Shown here: positions 26,726-35,560 of the stretch, in pieces
Position numbering within the stretch: position 1 is the first letter of the stretch
Layout: every line of letters starts with the position of its first letter
NCBI RefSeq assembly: GCF_001553565.1
Contig: NZ_CP014228.1
Coordinates: 1,426,001-1,490,000, forward strand
Reading direction: 5' to 3'
DNA length: 64,000 nucleotides
DNA from: Actinomyces radicidentis
Lineage (GTDB): Bacteria > Actinomycetota > Actinomycetes > Actinomycetales > Actinomycetaceae
Notes under the pieces: model-generated
The model's input: the letters and a program-made list of their open reading frames with translations, nothing else
Database searches by the model: none
Told to the model about the DNA's origin: nothing
Position numbers and translations under genes: made by a program

Positions 26726-26763
26726 GTCGCGGCCGCCGCCCACGCCCGGGTGGCGGCCGCGAC
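26726..26763 (+). terminator. Hairpin terminator after tpx
   Basis: A perfect 12-bp stem (GTCGCGGCCGCC, then GGCGGCCGCGAC) around a 14-base loop, 17 bases after the tpx stop. Confidence 0.7.
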
Positions 26764-27073
26764 GCGTGCGTCCGGCGGATCGCCCCGGTGCCCGGGGTGG
26801 GGCGTGGCGGTGGTCCGCCGGGTCGACGAGCCCGTGGCGGTGCGGTGCGCCTTCTGCCAACCCATTGCCATGGGATGAAGGTCCTATAACAGAAGGGTGT
26901 GAGAGTCGCATGAGGTCGCCAGGTGCGCCATGTGAGCTCCGAGCCGTGGCGGGCGCCCAGTACGGCTCCGTATCCTTGAGGGACACGTCCTACTGATCCC
27001 CAGGGCAGGACGCCCTTCCCGGAACACGTGGGACGACTCAACGTCGAGCCGAGCCGGTCCTGGGAGGTGTGCC
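26764..27073 (+). promoter_or_regulatory. Upstream region of the nrf cluster
   Basis: About 310 bp without a gene upstream of nrfH. A TATAAC word at 26885-26890 could be a -10 element, and TGTGAG words occur near 26898 and 26932. No clear -35, FNR-like dyad or riboswitch is seen. The ribosome-binding region of nrfH (GGGAGGTG, 27062-27069) lies at its end. Confidence 0.4.
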
Positions 27074-27580
27074 GTGCGCCGTCTGATCCGACTGATCAAG
27101 CGCCTCTGGAGCGAGTTCACGCACGCCTTCACCGGGTGGGCCGGCATCGCCCTCGCCTCGCTCCTCGGCGTGGTCCTCGGTGTCGGCGTCTACACGCTGC
27201 AGTACTCCGGGGTCACCGGCTACCTGGGCAACGACCCCCAGACCTGCGCGAACTGCCACGCCATGAACGAGGAGTACGAGGGCTGGCTCGCCGGGAGCCA
27301 CCACGACGTCGCGACGTGCAACGACTGCCACGCCCCGCACGACAACCTCGTCGCCAAGTACATCAACAAGGCGGACAACGGCTTCTGGCACTCCCTGAAG
27401 TTCACCCTCGGCAACTACCCCGAGAACATTCAGATCCGCGAGCACAACCGCGAGATCACCGAGGCCGCGTGCCTCTACTGCCACGGGGACTTCGTGGAAC
27501 AGATCGAGAACAGCTCCGCCCACAGCGGTGAGACGGTGTCGTGCATCCGCTGCCACGACGGCGTCGGGCACGAAAGGTGA
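27074..27580 (+). CDS. nrfH: Cytochrome c nitrite reductase, membrane quinol dehydrogenase subunit NrfH
   Basis: A 168-residue tetraheme cytochrome c of the NapC/NirT/NrfH family. One N-terminal membrane anchor (about 21-44) is followed by four CXXCH motifs at Cys58 (CANCH), Cys82 (CNDCH), Cys133 (CLYCH) and Cys157 (CIRCH). NrfH oxidises menaquinol and passes electrons to NrfA for nitrite reduction to ammonium. The start is GTG 27074. nrfA begins 6 bases after the stop, so the two are cotranscribed. Confidence 0.96.
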   Translation: MRRLIRLIKRLWSEFTHAFTGWAGIALASLLGVVLGVGVYTLQYSGVTGYLGNDPQTCANCHAMNEEYEGWLAGSHHDVATCNDCHAPHDNLVAKYINKADNGFWHSLKFTLGNYPENIQIREHNREITEAACLYCHGDFVEQIENSSAHSGETVSCIRCHDGVGHER

Positions 27581-27586
27581 TGTGAC

Positions 27587-29053
27587 ATGAGCTCCTCAGC
27601 GAAACCCTCTCCCGAGCCCACCACCTGGACAGGGCCCCGCAAGAAGTGGGTGCCGATCACGGTGCTCCTCGTGGTAGCGGTGGCGGCCGGCACGCTGACG
27701 TGGCTGCTGACCACCATCTTCGACCACAAGCAGGAGGCGAAGACGCCCTTCACGGCGGTGGTCGAGATGGACGACACCACCTACGACCCCGCCGTGTGGG
27801 GGCAGAACTTCCCGCTGCAGTACGACTCGTACAAGCGCACCATCGAGGACACCGACGGCGACTTCGTCAAGGTCGACCCGACCGCCGACGACCCGCGCGA
27901 GTACCACACGAAGTCCCGCATCGACGCGGAGCCGCGCGCCCAGCACATGTGGCGCGGCTACGCCTTCGCGGTGGACTACACCGAGCCCCGTGGGCACGAG
28001 TGGGCCCTCACCGACCAGATGAACACGGAGCGCACCGACCCCGAGAAGTTCAAGCAACCCGGAACGTGCCTCAACTGCCACGGCTCCATGCCGGAGGTCT
28101 GGGACGAGCTCGGTGACGGCGACCGTCAGGCCGGGTTCGACGCGATGAACGCGATGAGCTACCAGGACGCCGTCCAGCACGTGAAGGGCACCATCGCCTG
28201 CATCGACTGCCACGACCCCAAGACGATGGAGCTCACCATCACGCGCCCCGCCTTCATCGAGGGCATCAAGGCGGCCAAGGCCGACGAGGGCATCCAGAAC
28301 TACGACGTCAACCGCGACGCCACGCCGCAGGAGATGCGGACCTACGTGTGCGCCCAGTGCCACGTCGAGTACTACTTCAAGGGCGAAGGCAAGACCCTCA
28401 CCTTCCCGTGGAAGAACGGTCTCACCGTCTACGACGCCATGGACTACTACGACGAGGTCGGCTGGACCGACTTCACCCACGCGGAGTCCGGCGCCCCGAT
28501 CCTCAAGGCCCAGCACCCCGACTTCGAGACCTGGTCCCAGGGCGTCCACACCGCCAACGGCGTCACCTGCGCCGACTGTCACATGCCCTACGAGCGTGAC
28601 GGCGCCTCGAAGGTCTCCAACCACCAGATCATGAGCCCGATGGCGAGTGACGAGACGATCAACGCCAGCTGCCTCACCTGCCACCACGCGACGGCGGATG
28701 AGATGCGGGACCGCGTCGACACGATCCAGACCACGTGGGAGGACTCGCTCAACGTCTCCTTCACGGCCCTGGACGCGCTCATCAATGACATCACGGCCGC
28801 GTCGAAGGACGGCTCCGCGACTGAGGAGCAGCTCAAGAGCGCCCGCGACTATCAGCGCAAGGCGCAGTTCGTCGTCGACTACTCCTTCTCGGAGAACGGT
28901 CGAGGCTTCCACGCCCCCGCCTACTCCGTCTCGATCCTCAACCAGGCCACGGACTGGGCCCGCTCCGGCCAGCTCGCCCTCAAGGGCGTCGAGACCGAGC
29001 ACGGCAACGGGCCGGCGGTCGAGCTGCCGAAGATGCCCGCGGACAAGGACTGA
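27587..29053 (+). CDS. nrfA: Ammonia-forming cytochrome c nitrite reductase NrfA
   Basis: A 488-residue pentaheme catalytic subunit that reduces nitrite to ammonium with six electrons. The N-terminal hydrophobic segment (about 21-45) may be a signal or an uncleaved anchor. The heme motifs are CLNCH (161), CIDCH (205), CAQCH (255), CADCH (328) and CLTCH (362). The active-site heme 1 therefore carries His rather than the Lys of the CXXCK type found in E. coli; CXXCH at this site is known in some lineages. The catalytic and calcium-region marks CAQCHVEYYF and LKAQHPDFE are present. AAAGGTGA precedes the start. All genes for heme attachment by System II follow downstream. Confidence 0.96.
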   Translation: MSSSAKPSPEPTTWTGPRKKWVPITVLLVVAVAAGTLTWLLTTIFDHKQEAKTPFTAVVEMDDTTYDPAVWGQNFPLQYDSYKRTIEDTDGDFVKVDPTADDPREYHTKSRIDAEPRAQHMWRGYAFAVDYTEPRGHEWALTDQMNTERTDPEKFKQPGTCLNCHGSMPEVWDELGDGDRQAGFDAMNAMSYQDAVQHVKGTIACIDCHDPKTMELTITRPAFIEGIKAAKADEGIQNYDVNRDATPQEMRTYVCAQCHVEYYFKGEGKTLTFPWKNGLTVYDAMDYYDEVGWTDFTHAESGAPILKAQHPDFETWSQGVHTANGVTCADCHMPYERDGASKVSNHQIMSPMASDETINASCLTCHHATADEMRDRVDTIQTTWEDSLNVSFTALDALINDITAASKDGSATEEQLKSARDYQRKAQFVVDYSFSENGRGFHAPAYSVSILNQATDWARSGQLALKGVETEHGNGPAVELPKMPADKD

Positions 29054-29132
29054 GCGAGGCGATCAGCGCACGCACCCGCACCCCTGACCCAGGCCGGTCC
29101 CGGCCTCCCCGACACAGCATTGGTTCCTCTTC

Positions 29133-29750
29133 ATGAACAATGACGGCACCAGGCCCACGCGAGACGAGCTCGAGGCCTTCCTCGCCACGGCTCCCGACAA
29201 CCTCAAGGACTGGGCCCGCCAGCAGCTGGCCCAGGTGGACGGTGCGTCGGACCTCGCCGGGGCCGACGGCCCCACGGTCGGGATGCCGGACGGCTCCGAC
29301 GCCGGCTCCGCGTCCGAGGAGGCTGTCCCCGACGAGGTCCCAACGGGCGCGCCCGACGGTGAGGCGGGCCTCCATGAGGAGACCGACCCGGACCCGGCCG
29401 AGGACATCGAGCTCTTCGACCCGTTCCCGGACGACCCCGAGGACGAGGGAGCCGCCGACGTGGAGGACCTCCTCGAGGAGGACGAGGTCGTCCGGGACGG
29501 CGTAAGACGCCCCGGAGCCGCACGCTCGCACCGGTTCGGCCTGGGCCGGCTCCGGCGTCGCCGGTCCGGGGAGGGCGACGACGCGACGGCGGGCTCCGAC
29601 GACGCGACGGCGGAGGCGGCTACGACGGCCCCTGAGGCGGCGTCCACCGCTGCCAGGGGTGAGTCCCGGCTGCAGCGCCGCACCGGGCTCACGGGCCTCA
29701 ACCTCGTGCTCGTCACGCTCCTCGCGGCGTGCGTGGTCATCATCATCTAG
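29133..29750 (+). CDS. Acidic tail-anchored protein in the nrf cluster, function unknown
   Basis: A 205-residue protein I do not recognise. It begins TRDELEAFLATAPDNLKDWA, which could be a short helical domain. It continues as a long Asp/Glu/Pro/Ala-rich disordered stretch, then an Arg-rich patch (about 133-142), and ends in a single membrane segment right at the C-terminus (about 186-205). It would be tail-anchored with the acidic part in the cytoplasm. It sits 79 bases after nrfA and 39 before a TPR gene. It may be a cluster-specific accessory protein, or just a neighbour. Confidence 0.72.
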   Translation: MNNDGTRPTRDELEAFLATAPDNLKDWARQQLAQVDGASDLAGADGPTVGMPDGSDAGSASEEAVPDEVPTGAPDGEAGLHEETDPDPAEDIELFDPFPDDPEDEGAADVEDLLEEDEVVRDGVRRPGAARSHRFGLGRLRRRRSGEGDDATAGSDDATAEAATTAPEAASTAARGESRLQRRTGLTGLNLVLVTLLAACVVIII

Positions 29751-29789
29751 CAGCACGGTCGCGGAGGGGAGGGGCTCACCGCCTCCGGC

Positions 29790-30368
29790 ATGCCCTCGAA
29801 CCACCCCGTCGTCCAGACCACGGACGCCGCGACGGCGCTCCCCACGGACTTCGCCTCGATGGACGAGGCGGTCCCGGTCGACGCCGACCGCGAGGCGGAG
29901 CTCAAGAAGGCCGCCGAGGCAGACCCGTCCGACCTCGAGTCACGTCAGGAGCTCGGGGTGATGTACCTGCAGGCCGCCCTCTACCAGGACTCCATCACCT
30001 ACCTGCAGCAGATCCTCGACCAGGATCCCGACAACGCGGACGCCCTGCTGACCATCGGGGTCGCCGAGTACCAGAGCAACCAGTACGACCTGGCCGAGAC
30101 GCACTGGAAGAGCGTCACGGAGCTCCTGCCCGACGTCGCCGAGCCCTGGTACAACCTCGGCTTCCTCTACATGGCGCAGGAGCCGCCGAAGGTCGCTCAG
30201 GCCATGCAGGCCTGGGACAAGGTCATCGAGCTCGCCCCCTCCTCCGAGATGGCGGAGACGGCCCGCAGCCACCAGGCCCGGGTCCTCGGGGAGACCGGCA
30301 CCGACGATGCCCACTCGTCGTCCGCCGCGACGCCGGCTGCCGGCCCCTCGACCGGCGGGAAGGGCTGA
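29790..30368 (+). CDS. TPR protein of the cytochrome c maturation cluster
   Basis: A 192-residue tetratricopeptide protein. Three repeats can be followed: SRQELGVMYLQAALYQDSIT, ALLTIGVAEYQSNQYDLAET, and EPWYNLGFLYMAQ, within about residues 48-155. The tail is Ser/Ala/Gly-rich. No signal or membrane segment is seen. TPR proteins such as NrfG and CcmI/CcmH present apocytochrome to heme ligation machinery in other bacteria. By position, 4 bases before ccdA, this may be a functional analogue, but that is inference. The next in-frame stop upstream is that of the previous gene. Confidence 0.8.
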   Translation: MPSNHPVVQTTDAATALPTDFASMDEAVPVDADREAELKKAAEADPSDLESRQELGVMYLQAALYQDSITYLQQILDQDPDNADALLTIGVAEYQSNQYDLAETHWKSVTELLPDVAEPWYNLGFLYMAQEPPKVAQAMQAWDKVIELAPSSEMAETARSHQARVLGETGTDDAHSSSAATPAAGPSTGGKG

Positions 30369-30372
30369 GACG

Positions 30373-31065
30373 ATGGAGGTCACCCTCCCGGTCGCCGTCC
30401 TGGCCGGGATCCTGTCCTTCGCCTCGCCGTGCTTCCTGCCGATCGTGTCGGCCTTCGTGGGGCAGCTCGTGGGGACGGACTCCGGTGCGGTCAGCCGCCG
30501 CGGCGCGATGAGCAACGCCATCGCCTTCGTCGTCGGCTTCTCACTCGTCTTCATCGCGCTGTGGGCGTCGATCGGTCTGCTCGGCAGGTCGCTCGGCCCC
30601 TACGCGGTCTACGCGCGCATCGCCGGTGGGGCCGTGCTCGTCCTCATGGGGCTCCACGTCGCCGGGCTCCTGCGGGTCGGTGCGTTCGACCGACTGGTCC
30701 GCGCCGAGCTGCCCGCCGGCTCGGCGCCCTCGCCCCTGCGCGCCGGCGTCATGGGCGTCGTCTTCGGAGCAGGGTGGACGCCCTGCATCGGTCCGATCCT
30801 CAGCGGGATCCTGGCGCTCGCCACCATGAGCGCGACCGCGTGGAGCGGGGTGGGCCTCATGGTCGCGTACTGCGCCGGTCTCGGCCTGCCGATCATCGCC
30901 GTGGCGGTCGGGTCCGCGCAGGTGACGCAGCGATTCGGCTGGTTCCGGCGCCACCACGTCGGCGTCTCCCTCACCAGCGGTGCGGTGCTCGTCGTCATCG
31001 GCTTCCTCATGATCACCAACGTCCTCGCACGGCTCTCGGCACTGACGCCGTTGGCCGGAACCTAG
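30373..31065 (+). CDS. ccdA: Cytochrome c biogenesis thiol-disulfide transporter CcdA
   Basis: A 230-residue, six-helix membrane protein of the CcdA/DsbD family that carries reducing power across the membrane. The paired cysteines are Cys20 (SFASPCFLPI) and Cys138 (GWTPCIGPI). It supplies electrons to the membrane-anchored thioredoxin encoded three genes downstream, keeping CXXCH cysteines of NrfH/NrfA reduced for heme attachment. It is tightly packed between the TPR gene and resB. Confidence 0.95.
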   Translation: MEVTLPVAVLAGILSFASPCFLPIVSAFVGQLVGTDSGAVSRRGAMSNAIAFVVGFSLVFIALWASIGLLGRSLGPYAVYARIAGGAVLVLMGLHVAGLLRVGAFDRLVRAELPAGSAPSPLRAGVMGVVFGAGWTPCIGPILSGILALATMSATAWSGVGLMVAYCAGLGLPIIAVAVGSAQVTQRFGWFRRHHVGVSLTSGAVLVVIGFLMITNVLARLSALTPLAGT

Positions 31066-31078
31066 AGAAAGCGACGCG

Positions 31079-32608
31079 ATGACTACTTCCACGCCACCGC
31101 CGCTCGACACCGACGCCGCCCCCGACGCCGACCCGGCGCCCCGGGCGACCGAGAAGCGGGCTCAGACGACCGCGGCGGACGGTCTCGACTCGGAGGTGGG
31201 ACTCAGCCCCCGCCAGTTCCTCCGGCAGGTCTACGCGCTCTTCTACAACAAGACCGTCGGGCTGGTCCTCATCCTCCTCGCGGGCCTCCTGTCCTTCCTC
31301 GGTGCGATCTTCCGCCAGGTGCCGCTGTCGATGCGCGGCGACGAGGACGCCATCGCGCGGTGGATCGAGTCGGTGCGGCCCGTCTACGGCGGGTGGACGG
31401 ACGTGCTCAACGCCATCGGCGTCTTCACCATGTTCACCTCGGTGCCCTTCCTGGTGGTCATGGCGCTGCTGGCGCTGTCGATCATCGCGTGCACGGTCCA
31501 CCGGATCCCGCTCCTCCTGCGCAACGCCCGCCATCCCCGCACGCGGGTGACCGCGGCCTTCTTCGAACGAGCCCGGCTGCGCGCGACCTACACGGTGCCC
31601 GTGGCGCCCGAGGAGGCCTTCGACGCCGTCGTGGCCGACGCCCGCCGCCACCGCATGCGCGTCATCCGGGAGGATCGGGGGCCCGGCCTCAACGCCTACA
31701 TGGACCGCAACGCCTGGGCCCCCTTCGGCACCGTCCTCGCGCACACGGCCTTCATCGTTATCATGGTCGGCTTCCTCGTCTCCGCGTTCACCGGCTTCCG
31801 GGACGAGGAGTTCAGTGTGACGGTCGGCCAGTCCCGCGACGTCGGGCACGGCACGGGGCTCACGGTGGTCGCCGACGACTTCAACGACGCGTACTACGAG
31901 GACGGGCAGCCCTCCGACTACGTCGCCGAGCTGACCCTCCTCAAGGACGGCGAGGAGGTCGCGCACCGTGACGACGTCCGGGTCAACACGCCCCTCACGT
32001 ACGACGGCGTCATGCTCCACCAGGCCTACTTCGGCTTCTCGGCGATGGTGACGATCACGGACGGCTCCGGCAAGGAGGTGTTCGCCGGGGGCGTGCCGCT
32101 CGAGTGGACCACCCAGGACAAGAGCCTCACCTACGGGCGCCTGCCGCTGCCCGACGGCGGCGTGGCCTACGTCATCGGGGCGGCCTCGGGCGCGACCGGC
32201 ACGGGCATCGCCCCCGGCCAGATCAAGGTGGAGACCTACGACTCGCCCACCGCCACCGAGGCCCAGGCCTCCACGACGATCGACGCCGGCGTGCCCACCA
32301 AGGTCGGCACCTACACCTACACCTTCGAGCGCGAGCAGAAGTTCACCGGCCTCATCGTGCGCCGCGACCCGGGGACCGGGATCGTCTGGGCGGGTTTCGG
32401 GCTCCTCGCCGCAGGCACCTTCCTCACCATGTTCCTGCGCCACCACCGCGTGTGGCTCCGAGTCACCGAGGAGGCCGACGGCGCACGGGTCCGGATGGCC
32501 TCGCCGGACCGCCAGGACTCCGGCTTCGCCAGGTCCTTCACGGACATGGCCGTCCGCACCAGCGAGCAGATCCTCAGCACCCAAGGAAGGACCCACGACG
32601 ATGATTGA
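31079..32608 (+). CDS. resB: System II cytochrome c synthase subunit ResB (Ccs1)
   Basis: A 509-residue ResB/Ccs1 protein. Hydrophobic segments are at about 59-80, 115-142 and 215-237, followed by a large extracytoplasmic domain and a last membrane segment near 430-452. The length and layout match actinobacterial ResB. With CcsA it forms the heme transporter and ligase of System II. The N-terminal 45 residues are Pro/Asp/Ala-rich. Its 3' end overlaps the ccsA start by 8 bases. Confidence 0.94.
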   Translation: MTTSTPPPLDTDAAPDADPAPRATEKRAQTTAADGLDSEVGLSPRQFLRQVYALFYNKTVGLVLILLAGLLSFLGAIFRQVPLSMRGDEDAIARWIESVRPVYGGWTDVLNAIGVFTMFTSVPFLVVMALLALSIIACTVHRIPLLLRNARHPRTRVTAAFFERARLRATYTVPVAPEEAFDAVVADARRHRMRVIREDRGPGLNAYMDRNAWAPFGTVLAHTAFIVIMVGFLVSAFTGFRDEEFSVTVGQSRDVGHGTGLTVVADDFNDAYYEDGQPSDYVAELTLLKDGEEVAHRDDVRVNTPLTYDGVMLHQAYFGFSAMVTITDGSGKEVFAGGVPLEWTTQDKSLTYGRLPLPDGGVAYVIGAASGATGTGIAPGQIKVETYDSPTATEAQASTTIDAGVPTKVGTYTYTFEREQKFTGLIVRRDPGTGIVWAGFGLLAAGTFLTMFLRHHRVWLRVTEEADGARVRMASPDRQDSGFARSFTDMAVRTSEQILSTQGRTHDDD

Positions 32609-33524
32609 GTACTCCCAGGCGCTCCTCCTGCTGACGACGACCCTCGTCGCCCTGTCCACCATCGCGTACCTCGGCGCGGTCTTCGCCGTCCGCAGGGCGC
32701 CCCGCGCGGCAGCGGTGAGCGCGGGACCGAGCCGCACCACGGTCGTCATCGACACCGGGACCGCGGGCCGCGGCGTCGAGGTGACCGGGGGCGTGCGTCA
32801 CGCGACCCTCCCGCGCTTCTCCGTGACCTGGTGGGCGTCGCGCGCGAGCCAGCTCGCCCTCCTCCTGCTCACCGGCTCCCTCGTCGCCAGGTGGGTCGCC
32901 GTGGGGCACGCGCCGCTGTCCAACCACTACGAGTTCGCGGTCGCCTTCGCCTGGGGCATGCTCGTGGCTCAGGTCTTCTTCGAGTGGCGCTACCGGGTGC
33001 GCACCGTCTCGATGATCGTGGTCCCCGTCATCCTGGGGATGCTCGTCTACGCGTCGACCCTGTCCTACGAGCCGAACCGCCTCATGCCGGCGCTGCAGAA
33101 CTCGCCCCTGCTGACCCTGCACGTCCTCACGGCCTCGATCGGCTACGGGGCGGCGGTGGTCTCCTTCGGAGCCGCGGCGATGCACCTCCTGGCTCCGCGC
33201 GTGCGGTGGCGAGGGTGGCCCAGCCAGGAGGTCCTCGACGACCTCGCCTACAAGGCCACGGTCGTGACCTTCCCGATGCTCACCCTCATGCTCATCCTGG
33301 GCGCGCTGTGGGGCAACGTGGCCTGGGGCCGCTACTGGGGCTGGGACCCCAAGGAGACAGCCGCGCTCGTCACGTGGCTCATCTACGGCGCCTACCTGCA
33401 CGCGCGCGTCACCCGTTCATGGCGCGGCAACCGTGCGTCCTGGCTGCTCATCCTCGGCTTCGTCGCCGTCATCTTCACCTACCTCGGCAACCTGTTCTTC
33501 GGAGGACTCCATGCCTACGCCTGA
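32601..33524 (+). CDS. ccsA: System II heme exporter/synthase subunit CcsA (ResC)
   Basis: A 307-residue polytopic protein of the CcsA/ResC family with about eight membrane segments. The tryptophan-rich heme-handling motif WGRYWGWDPKETAALVTW begins at residue 242. Together with ResB it delivers heme and forms thioethers with CXXCH motifs. The start overlaps resB and the end overlaps the thioredoxin gene by 14 bases. Confidence 0.95.
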   Translation: MIEYSQALLLLTTTLVALSTIAYLGAVFAVRRAPRAAAVSAGPSRTTVVIDTGTAGRGVEVTGGVRHATLPRFSVTWWASRASQLALLLLTGSLVARWVAVGHAPLSNHYEFAVAFAWGMLVAQVFFEWRYRVRTVSMIVVPVILGMLVYASTLSYEPNRLMPALQNSPLLTLHVLTASIGYGAAVVSFGAAAMHLLAPRVRWRGWPSQEVLDDLAYKATVVTFPMLTLMLILGALWGNVAWGRYWGWDPKETAALVTWLIYGAYLHARVTRSWRGNRASWLLILGFVAVIFTYLGNLFFGGLHAYA

Positions 33525-34242
33525 TCCTGACGACGAGATGACCGAGTTCCTCGAGCCCGAGGAGGTCGAGACGAAGGAGCATCCCGAGGACGCCGCCGGG
33601 ACGCGGGGAGCGCGGCGCTCGCCGCGGTCCGCGGCCGACGAGCCCGCGTGGCGCGCCCGCTTGCGCCGGTCGAGCTTCGGCCAGCTCGCCGTCATCTCGG
33701 TGACGGCCTTCGCCATCGCCGTCGCCGCCTGGTGGGTGGTCAGGCCCGAGGACGCCACGGACACGCAGGTCAGCGCCGGCGCGGTCAGCCAGGTCCAGGT
33801 CGAGGGAGCCCAGAAGGCCCCCGCGGTGGGCCAGACCGCCCCGGGCTTCACCGCGACGGACCTCAAGGGCGAGCCCGTGGACCTCGAGGCGGTGACCTCC
33901 TCCGGCAAGCCCGTGTGGCTCGTCTTCGCAGCGACCTGGTGCACCGGGTGCCGCACCGAGATGCCGGACGTCGAGGCCGCGGCCGCTGAGCACCCCGACG
34001 TCGACGTCGTCGTCGTCTACGTCGGCGAGGGGACCCAGACGGTGAGCTCCTACGCCGAGCGCATGGGCCTGACGACGACCCAGGTCGCGGACTCCACGCA
34101 GACGGTCTCCGCCGCGTACGGCGTCATGGGGCTGCCGACCCACTACTTCATCGGCACCGACCGCACCGTCGCGGCTACTCGGGTCGGCGTTCTCGGACCC
34201 GACACGATCAGCTCCGAGCTGGCGAGCATCAACGCCGGCTGA
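33511..34242 (+). CDS. Membrane-anchored thioredoxin-like protein (ResA/CcmG-like)
   Basis: A 243-residue protein. The acidic N-terminal 50 residues are followed by a single membrane anchor (about 58-75) and an extracytoplasmic thioredoxin fold with the active site W143-C144-T-G-C147 (TWCTGCRTEMP). GLPTHYFI carries the cis-Pro region. It probably reduces apocytochrome disulfides using electrons from CcdA. ATG 33511 has GGAGGA upstream and lies within the end of ccsA. It is the last gene of the nrf/ccs cluster. Confidence 0.92.
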   Translation: MPTPDPDDEMTEFLEPEEVETKEHPEDAAGTRGARRSPRSAADEPAWRARLRRSSFGQLAVISVTAFAIAVAAWWVVRPEDATDTQVSAGAVSQVQVEGAQKAPAVGQTAPGFTATDLKGEPVDLEAVTSSGKPVWLVFAATWCTGCRTEMPDVEAAAAEHPDVDVVVVYVGEGTQTVSSYAERMGLTTTQVADSTQTVSAAYGVMGLPTHYFIGTDRTVAATRVGVLGPDTISSELASINAG

Positions 34243-34392
34243 GCCGGGGCCGCGCCGCGTCGGACGACGGACCGGTGGCAAGGGCGGGCGGCCCCGCTCC
34301 CGACGGTTCCGGTGCTCATTCGTGACCATGATCCGGGCCACCACGGGACCTTCCGAGCCCGCTCACGCACGCCGGTCGCCTAGCCTGGGGAC

Positions 34393-34962
34393 GTGACCAC
34401 CAACGACGCCCAGCGCGCACGCCTCGCCCAGCTCGTCTCCGACCTCGCCGTCGTCCGCGGCAGGGTCACCCTCGCCTCCGGCCTCGAGTCCGACTTCTAC
34501 GTCGACATGCGCCGTGCGACCCTCCACCACGAGGCCGCCCCGCTCATCGGCCATGTCATGCTCGACATGCTCGAGGAGGCCGGCCTCGGCACGGACGAGG
34601 TCGACGCCGTCGGCGGCCTGACCATGGGCGCCGACCCGGTCGCCACCGCCATGCTCCACGCCGCCGCCTCCCGCGGCCTCGACCTCGACGCCTTCGTCGT
34701 CCGCAAGGCCGCCAAGGACCACGGCATGAAGCGCCGCGTCGAGGGCCCGGACGTCGCGGGCAGGAACGTCGTCGTCCTCGAGGACACCTCCACCACCGGC
34801 GGCTCCCCGATCGAGGCCGTCGGCGCCCTGCGCGAGGCCGGCGCCAACGTCCTCGCCGTCGCCGTCATCGTGGACCGCGACACCGGCGCCAAGGAGCGCA
34901 TCGAGGCGGAGGGCCTGCCCTACCACGCCGCCCTGGGCCTGTCCGACCTCGGGCTGGACTGA
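34393..34962 (+). CDS. pyrE: Orotate phosphoribosyltransferase
   Basis: A 189-residue enzyme of pyrimidine synthesis joining orotate to PRPP. The PRPP-binding motif is VVVLEDTSTTGGSP. The N-terminal GLESDFYVDMRRATLHH and the flexible loop RKAAKDHGMKRRVEG are typical of the PyrE group. It starts at GTG 34393. It is separate from other pyr genes; a LemA-like gene follows after 28 bases. Confidence 0.95.
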   Translation: MTTNDAQRARLAQLVSDLAVVRGRVTLASGLESDFYVDMRRATLHHEAAPLIGHVMLDMLEEAGLGTDEVDAVGGLTMGADPVATAMLHAAASRGLDLDAFVVRKAAKDHGMKRRVEGPDVAGRNVVVLEDTSTTGGSPIEAVGALREAGANVLAVAVIVDRDTGAKERIEAEGLPYHAALGLSDLGLD

Positions 34963-34990
34963 CCCCACCGCAAGCTGACTGGAGGCTCCC

Positions 34991-35560
34991 ATGACCGCCA
35001 CGTGGTTCGCCGTCATCGTCGTCCTGCTGCTCGTCGCCGGCTACTTCTACGGCGTCGGTGTCCGGGGCCGTCACCTCGTGGCGGCGGGCGCGAGCATCGA
35101 CGAGGCGTGGCGCGGCGTCGAGGCGAGCCTCGTCGGCCACCACCAGGCGGCGGAGTCCCTCGTCCGCGCCGTCGACGAGCGCGGGCTCGTCACCAGCTCC
35201 CAGCGCGAGGCCGTCGAGTCCGCCGTCGCCGACGCCGCCCGCACCGGCACGCCCTCGGACCGCGCCCGCCGCGAGTCGCGCCTCAACGACTCCGTCACCG
35301 CGCTCAGCGCCGTCCTCGACGCCTCGTGCCAGTCGCAGGGCGGGGACGCCGAGGTCAAGGCCGCTCAGGCCGCCTACGAGCAGGCCTGGGACGACGTCGA
35401 CACCGCCGGCGCCCGCTACAACTACCTCGTTCCGGGCTACAACCGCCTCACGCACGGGATCTTCAACACCGCGCACACCCGACGCACGGGCCGCCGCCCC
35501 GTCGAGAACTTCTTCCCCGGCGCGATGGGCGAGATCGGCGCCAACGCCGCGAAGCTGTGA
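34991..35560 (+). CDS. LemA-family protein
   Basis: A 189-residue protein with one N-terminal membrane helix (about 6-24) and a long helical domain ending in ARYNYLVPGYNRLTHGIFN, which is the LemA-type YN motif region. LemA proteins have no assigned biochemistry. GGAGG precedes ATG 34991. The stop overlaps the GTG of the next gene. Confidence 0.82.
   Translation: MTATWFAVIVVLLLVAGYFYGVGVRGRHLVAAGASIDEAWRGVEASLVGHHQAAESLVRAVDERGLVTSSQREAVESAVADAARTGTPSDRARRESRLNDSVTALSAVLDASCQSQGGDAEVKAAQAAYEQAWDDVDTAGARYNYLVPGYNRLTHGIFNTAHTRRTGRRPVENFFPGAMGEIGANAAKL

Noticed and set aside
26764-27073. CRP/FNR operator upstream of nrfH
   Set aside because: Only TGTGA half-sites were seen, without a properly spaced partner, so they are mentioned but not annotated as operators.
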